Assembly (NCBI GenBank): GCA_917880885.1
Contig: OU862933.1
Location: 10,277,452 to 10,341,451 of the forward strand
Direction of reading: 5' to 3'
From: Limnephilus marmoratus
Taxonomy: Eukaryota; Arthropoda; Insecta; Trichoptera; Limnephilidae
Length of the DNA: 64,000 nucleotides
The notes under the pieces are model-generated. The model worked only from the letters and a program-made list of their open reading frames with translations, did not search any database and had not been told where the DNA came from. Below are positions 58,101 through 64,000 of the stretch, in pieces. Within the stretch, counting starts at the first letter, position 1, and each line of letters opens with the position of its first letter. The position numbers and the translations under genes were made by a program.

Positions 58101-61100
58101 AAGGTAGGTCCCACGAGGCCCCCTACTACTGGCCTCTCTGCCATACCACCCGTAAAGAGATCCACGTCATCAACGAATCTAAAAGATAAATCACATCAAA
58201 TTATTAGTTATTACAGAGTACTGCAGATATGATTAGAGTATTCAATTATTATATCAGAGATTTTTACCGGTAAACACTTTCCAGTCTTCTCACTGCTCTA
58301 AGAGGCATTATCTTAAGCAGATCGGACCAGCCTTCTATTGGAGATAGTCCACAAGGTTCCCTCCAATCGATGTAAGCCGGCAGGCCGTGGTCCCGGCCTC
58401 TCTGAATGTTGATGGAAGCCAAGTCCATGCCAAATGTGAAGCGGCTGGTTTGGAAGAGATGGTTTGTGAGCTCGGGGGATATGAATTCATCTCGTCGCTG
58501 TGAGGGTTGGTTAGTCATGCCTAACAGAAGGCGGTCCACGGCTCCCAGGCTCCATATATTGGTAGGGTTGGTCAATTCTTCATGGAGAGATACATCTGAA
58601 AAGAACACACCATTTAGCACACATTCATCTTAAATTCATTTTAAATCTAGTCTCTGAACTGTAACATTTCACCAAACAATGTTATCAATGAATAAACTAT
58701 TCAAACAAGACTTCAGAACGAGGAATTATAAGATCATCACATAAATTTCAGAAGGATTTCATCATTAGCATCATTGGAATAGTATTGCTTGTAAATTGAT
58801 TGATTTTGAAGGTTCGGTACTCACTGTTGGGAATTGGACGGTGGAAGCGGTCGTATCTCATGAATGAATCTTGGACCAGGCTGTGTCCGAACCTAAAAGC
58901 GGCAGCCCCAAAAGCATTTGCGGGGTTAGGGTTGACTTTGGGACTATACGCCTTGTAGTAACTCTTCCTTTGCAGCTCCAGGTCAAACAGACGCATTACT
59001 TCCGACCCTAAGACGATTGGGAGAAATTCTCTGTACGTGATGTGTTGCACAAATGCCCCAATGATCTTTCTGGCTTCTTGGTACACCTTTTCATCACTCC
59101 AGTGCGGGTTTATGTGAGAGAGTTCTGTCGCCATTCTGTAAATAAAGAACGCTTAGTTTTTCAATCAAAATTTATTTACGATAGCCCAACCGTGCTGTAA
59201 ATATCCTTTGGTTTCTTCGTAAGCGTTCAGAACGAGGAATTATAAAAATCAACATCTTTTAATTTCAGTAGGAATTTCATCATTTTAGCTTACGAAGAAT
59301 ATATACATAAAATACAATTTTGAGTGATCTTACTTTAATTACCTAGACTGGTAATTATTATGTTGTGCATGCTTCATTCTGCAAATTTTTTTTTATCGAT
59401 CTCAACGTAATACTGCGATAGCATAAAATATAAACACATACATTCAAAACATGATACAACAGTATAAATATTACATATAAACAGTTTAAAACTTTCAATT
59501 ACCCCCGTGTCTTGAAAAATAATGATTTGATGATTTATTTGACTTCGTGGACTATTTGTGATTACATATAATATAGAGATCTCTTAGTAATCAATTGAAA
59601 GGGGATACAAATAAGATAGAGAGGAGTTGAACTCGAATCTTTTCAAAATGCACCATTTCAGCGGCCATCTTGAATCAATAGAGTTCTGTACTGATTCTTA
59701 TAATACGTTATATAATATTGAAAATTCGAGTTCTAATCAGTGGAATCACTAAACACAATTTATTGTAGTGGACATCTTTTATAAACAGGGCTATTAAAAT
59801 AAACCAACCTGTTGTGTTTCCTGAGCCACACAATGTGCATGGCCACCAGACCTGGGTGTTCATTGACCCGTCCGTCTCCCGCCTTGAAGCAGGAGGAATC
59901 GAGCGCTCCACCCTGGCACAGGGCCTCCGTGTCGCGTGCTTCGGGGGGCAGAATGGGGCGCCGAGTCTGCAGTCGGCCATACTGAAGCATTCCTGTAGAA
60001 TGAAATAATAGAGATATGTATTAGCAAAGTTTCTACATTTAAATAGTCAATTATTTTTTCCATTTTCTTTCTTTTTTTTACACATTTTAACAAAAATGGA
60101 ACTTTTCTTTTACATGGCTGTGGAATACATCCCCAATAATAAACTAACTTTCATAGTAAATTTTGGAGACGCAAACCATTTAATAAATTATAATAAAGCC
60201 TTCAGAACGAGGAATTATAAGATCATCATCTTTAGTAATCAGTCAGAAATTCATCATTAGCTTAAAGTAAAAGTAATATTTTAATGAGATCAATTCAATG
60301 GGCGCAATTCAAATTGCATTCATTGTAAAACAGTGAAAAGTCGATTAAGTACAAGATTTTTCATGTGACAAGTTTAGTGTGTGTCATTCTGTGGATTTCA
60401 AATTAGGCTAGTTTTTTCAGTTTTGAGAGACCAAAGAAATAAAACTTCTTTACATTTACAGCGCTGGCCTTTTCAACAATGGATCTAAAAAGGTGAAAAG
60501 GGTATGAATTTGACTGCATACAAGAATGTATTTACCATTTCTGAATATCCTCAGTTTGTCGGAACTCCTCGCAGAGCTGCTGTAGATGGGCGAGGCATCA
60601 ATGTAGGCCGTGACCTGGTTCATCTGCTCCCGGTAGCCCAGTTCACAGCCAGCCCGGGGAGCGGGGCTTGATCTTACAAATTCCAGGCAGCGAATGCCCT
60701 GCGGCCCGTAAAAAGGATCGTCCTCGTGCACTGAGATGGGCAGGCACTCTGGATGCTGCGAACAACAATATTACATAGAATGATTATAAAATGAATACAA
60801 GTAAAATTGATGTAGTTACTCCTAGTTTTCTTTACCATAAGCGTTCAGAACGAGGAATTATATAAATCAACATTATTAATTTCAGAAGGAATTTCATCAT
60901 TTGGCTTATGGAAAAGGATGCAAATGAAATATTACTAGTTTCAAACATCTCAAGAGCAATATTATGCAGGTGTATTGTTAGGTTAGGTTTGTTACATTAA
61001 GGTTAGGTAATGTTAGGAAAAAAATGGATATTTTGCAGCTGCATTGAAAGCAAATTTTTGACGATTGACAAAGCAGTATTTGATTGCAAATGGAGAAAGA

Positions 61101-62312
61101 GACAAAGAAAATATTTGATAGAAAAGAAATATTTTAATAGTTATAAATAATAACCTTCGACATGCTGAGATGCAAAATAAAACTTATGATACCAAGAGGT
61201 CAATGAAATACCCCACAAATGATATCATTATAATTATGGCTATGTATATACATATATATAACGTTTTGTATAGCTATTTCAGCTGATATGTGAAGGATAC
61301 TAATGTCAACAGAAAAGTTTATTAAAAAAAACTTAGTTTTAAGTAAAACAACCCACCAGCAAGTCTCTGGAGATGAATTCCCTTCCGCCGTTTCCGCAGC
61401 ACCGCGGAATGGACCCATTGAATCCCCTGGCCTGCGAGGAGCTGGTGACGTCGTGGTCCAGGAACTGTCCCCACTGCATCAGCATGTGCGTGACGCCCGC
61501 GTCCCTGGCTTCGCCGCGCCCTCGTGCCAGGTGCACCGCCTCGCTGACAGCTCTGGCGGAGGGAAGTCTGGCGCCCCCGCGACCTAACCTTACTTCCTGC
61601 ACTCCGTCCGAGTAGGTGGCTGGCAAGAACCGTTGGACGGCAGAGAGCGCAGAGCCCCAGCGGGGACGCCGCGCGTTGTTGCATGTGCCGTCATGAGTGC
61701 GATACCTACAAATACATACCAACGTTATCATCGGTAAATACATGATAAAACTTTGAAGAAAGTGAAAAAAAGAAGAAACAAACCGAATCTAACCTAACTT
61801 AATCAGTTCTTTTATCACGTTGCATTTTGTGAAAATTCATCTAGTTTTGTCACCTAATATCAAACATTTTGTAAATTTTCGACATCAGTTTTCTTCATCA
61901 TCATCTTCGACATCACTTTCAAATCGGTTTGGATTTTTTCTCACTACCTAGAACTAGAGATCTCTAAAAAAGAATCCATGCCCTTTTGTAGTTTATGGAA
62001 AAGTGGGTAGTAATAATAGTATATGGAAAGCCATCAGAACGAGGAATTATAAGATCATCATCTTTTAGTATTTCAGACAGGAATTCATCATTGGCTTGAA
62101 AAAAAATGCTAATTATAATTTGATTATTGTCATACCTTTTGGAAGCTGGGGGGCACCTGGGGTCGCCTCTCAGGGGGCACTGCTGCCGCAGGGGGGACTG
62201 TCGCACGCGCGGCCGCGGGGGGCGCTGGCGGTTCTCAGCTTCATCCTCATTATCACTGTCCTCGTTCAAGTCATCGCTGCTGGACGTGCGGCTCTCTAGT
62301 TCATCGGGGAAT
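55127..62312 (-). CDS. Secreted animal haem peroxidase with long low-complexity C-terminus, 5'-partial
   Basis: Insect haem peroxidase (chorion peroxidase/peroxinectin-like). Such enzymes use H2O2 to oxidise tyrosines or halides outside the cell. Exons: 62312-62136, 61705-61357, 60755-60536, 59992-59809, 59135-58825, 58595-58268, 58178-58047, 57947-55494, 55286-55127 (TAA). All phases match; 1437 residues are visible. The upstream part is acidic ([15 protein letters not shown]), then Cys-rich with an RGD. Catalytic marks: [10 protein letters not shown] (distal Gln/His, Ca site), [25 protein letters not shown] (Arg/Glu), FRFGHSLV (proximal His), [18 protein letters not shown]. The domain ends near PCDS (about 57775). 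About 810 further residues are Pro/Thr/Asn/Arg/Tyr-rich. The donor after 59809 is GTTGGT, slightly unusual. Five introns each host a snoRNA. Start and signal peptide lie beyond the window or are unrecognised. Confidence 0.93.
58708..58772 (-). ncRNA. Intronic C/D-box snoRNA, copy 5
   Basis: Read on the host strand: box C TGATGA (58764-58759), D' CTGA, C' GTGATGAT, the guide AATTCCTCGTT, and box D CTGA (58716-58713). The terminal stem is weak, unlike the other copies, so this may be decaying. Box D ends 117 nt from the downstream exon. Confidence 0.75.
59213..59299 (-). ncRNA. Intronic C/D-box snoRNA, copy 4
   Basis: A perfect 12-bp terminal stem (TTCTTCGTAAGC with its complement) brings box C TGATGA (59282-59277) and box D CTGA (59230-59227) together. 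Internal D' CTGA and a C'-like TGTTGAT are present. The guide AATTCCTCGTT directly precedes box D. Its 3' end is 77 nt from the downstream exon. Confidence 0.92.
60194..60265 (-). ncRNA. Intronic C/D-box snoRNA, copy 3
   Basis: Box C ATGATGA (TGATGA at 60256-60251), D' CTGA (CTGACTGA), C' GATGATGAT, guide AATTCCTCGTT and box D CTGA (60205-60202), closed by a short AAGC/GCTT stem. Confidence 0.88.
60835..60911 (-). ncRNA. Intronic C/D-box snoRNA, copy 2
   Basis: An 8-bp perfect stem (CCATAAGC with its complement, extendable past a bulge), box C TGATGA (60899-60894), D' CTGA, C'-like TGTTGAT, guide AATTCCTCGTT, and box D CTGA (60848-60845). Its 3' end is 79 nt from the downstream exon. Confidence 0.92.
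62028..62097 (-). ncRNA. Intronic C/D-box snoRNA, copy 1
   Basis: A 6-bp stem (AAGCCA with its complement), box C TGATGA (62090-62085), D' CTGA, C' GATGATGAT, guide AATTCCTCGTT, and box D CTGA (62037-62034). It lies in the intron after the first visible peroxidase exon. Confidence 0.9.
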
Positions 62313-64000
62313 CTGAGGGAAAACAAAATTTAATTAGTAAATGAAGAAAAGTTGAAAAAAAATAGGTTTTTGGAGCTTCTAAGATGGCTTCTCTCGATAA
62401 ATGGAAATGAATGACCTACGGAATGCCAGATACATTTCTAGCATTGGCGCCCAACGGTTAGAGGTCATTGGCGTGCCTGCACGTCATTGGAGTTTGAAGG
62501 GTTAAAATCAAATTACGAAAAATGAAAATAAACTTGGGAGCAATAGTTGCGGTCATTGCTCTGAAGTGTTGTCCAACATTGTTATGGCTGGACAAACTTA
62601 ACTTTGCAGACGATTGAAATACGAAGTAGCCATCGGACAACTATTTTCTAATTCTACAATATTTTGGTTTTAAAATATCAACAGTAGCGACGCCCCCGAC
62701 TGTAAAGTTAAGTGTGCCGAATAAAAATTAAAACAATCTTTTATTATGTAAGCAATACTCATATTGGTATTACAACAGTTTTTTTTCAAAAGATTTGATT
62801 TGATTTACTTTCTATTGTCTTAAAAAAACCTTTGAAAAAGCTTTTTCGCATCCATTTAACACTGCAAGTCTCGTGGACAAACCGGTTTTATATTCAGTGG
62901 GCCGCCACAACATCATAGAATGATTGAATTATCGATTTGAATCGTCTACACTTTCACATAAGTTTATGGTCATGTAGGTAGTTAGGAACTGGAAATCAGT
63001 GGTAGTCAAAGTCATCAAAATTCACAGACAAAAAATGTCGTAGGCTAATTTGATTTGAATTTGCCGCCATGTTCTTATTTTTTACTGGCATTTGCAGGTA
63101 CCCACCTACGAGTACTACCTATCTAATTTAACAAAGTAATTATTTCGATAGCAAATCTTCTCTCTTCTTCTCTATAAATAAAAATGAATCGCCGAAATGT
63201 ATGTACGCGCATAACTTCCGAACGACTCCACCAAATTGGATAATTCTTTTGGCTTTGTGTTCGTTATTGTCAGGACAAGGTTTGTACAGAAGAAGCGGTG
63301 AGCTCTGGCATAATGTAATTTGTATAAAAACATTGCAATAGGTGGCACGCGAGCTGTTTGAAAACTGAATGTACCGGGACTGAATGTATGGCATTTGGGA
63401 CGGGGGTTCGCGGGATGGTGGAAGGGAGTGTAATGGGGAAAGGGAAGGTGAAGGAGGCGGAGTGGGAACACGAGAGGGAAAGGGGACGCGGGAGAGGAAG
63501 GGGAGGCGGAAGGGGGACGGGACAAATGGGAAAGGACACAATTGAACAACACAGGGAGAAACAATTTCTATATTAAATGGCGTAGCAACGCATGCCGGGA
63601 ACCAGCTAGTACAAGATAAAAACGCGAAAAAAGAAGAATCTACGACAGTAAGGCTGAAATTCCCTTGTCACAAAAATACTGTTGAAAAAAAGTTAAAATT
63701 AATATTGGTAGAATATCTTGCATCTAATTTTAGAATTCGCATATTTTTTCATTGTGTGAAAACTAAATGTGTGGTTTGAATGTAGAAATTGTAAACATCC
63801 ATAGAATATTGGGCGATTTCCAAAAGTTTCCTCATCAAAAAATAGGTAAAAAAACAGCAATCATGTTTTTCAGTATTTCATAACCTGCGTAGTAGCTAGT
63901 GATGGAGCACCAACTTTTACGTTATGGTTACGTAGGTAAGTACCCAAACGTTAAACTTTTCAAACCATGGTTCAAACATAATTATTATAACATGTATAAA
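62313..64000. other. 5' flank or upstream intron of peroxidase gene
   Basis: The first visible peroxidase exon begins in mid-codon, so this is probably intron. No further exon is recognised. A Helitron-like copy occupies 63168-63610; the remainder shows nothing identifiable. Confidence 0.6.
63168..63610. mobile_element. Helitron-like non-autonomous element, copy 3
   Basis: Begins near TCTATAAATAAAAATGAATC and ends CCGGGAACCAGCTAGT. It shares TGGCACGCGAG-TGTTTGAAAAC and a purine-rich GGGA block with the copy at 15193. There are no terminal inverted repeats. Confidence 0.65.

Noticed and set aside
63140..63564. Overlapping Pro/Ser-rich minus-strand frames
   Set aside because: They are the complement of the G-rich Helitron-like interior. 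The same spurious frames occur in the copies at 15484 and 52857.

Overview
This is a stretch of AT-rich eukaryotic nuclear DNA. Small exons with GT/AG splice sites sit in long, repeat-filled introns. The proteins (an insect-like U2AF large subunit, Orc6 and a secreted animal haem peroxidase) together with the transposon types (mariner, hAT, pogo-like, Helitron-like, TTAA-flanked elements) point to an insect. I cannot fix the order from sequence alone.

Six genes can be reconstructed exon by exon with matching splice phases. On the + strand, 2557..12156 carries the last eight coding exons of U2AF50 (splicing factor; the RS-domain exons lie before the window). All others are on the - strand: a 97-residue single-pass membrane protein (13325..18091); mRpS23, mitochondrial ribosomal protein S23 (21469..23292, first exon not found); a 204-residue protein that may be a COR1/SYCP3-like meiotic axis protein (26457..28250); Orc6 of the origin recognition complex (37150..50289, six exons, complete); and a haem peroxidase with a very long Pro/Thr/Asn/Tyr-rich C-terminal extension (55127..62312, 5' end outside the window).

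The most striking find is in the peroxidase gene. Five consecutive introns each hold one copy of the same C/D-box snoRNA, on the host-gene strand, with boxes C, D', C' and D. Most copies have a terminal stem, two of them long (8 and 12 bp). All share a guide complementary to the 18S rRNA motif AACGAGGAAUU.

The rest is a dense transposon graveyard with readable boundaries. A pogo-like element (13597..16972) holds a hAT-type element (8-bp target duplication), which itself holds a Helitron-like insert. A non-LTR retrotransposon in Orc6 intron 5 is split by a 4.17-kb TTAA-flanked insertion. A mariner has lost its second and third catalytic aspartates by internal deletion. A hAT remnant carries a BED-like zinc-finger exon. 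Several MITE families have exact terminal repeats and target duplications. A 106-bp perfect inverted repeat lies 29 nt before the last exon of mRpS23.
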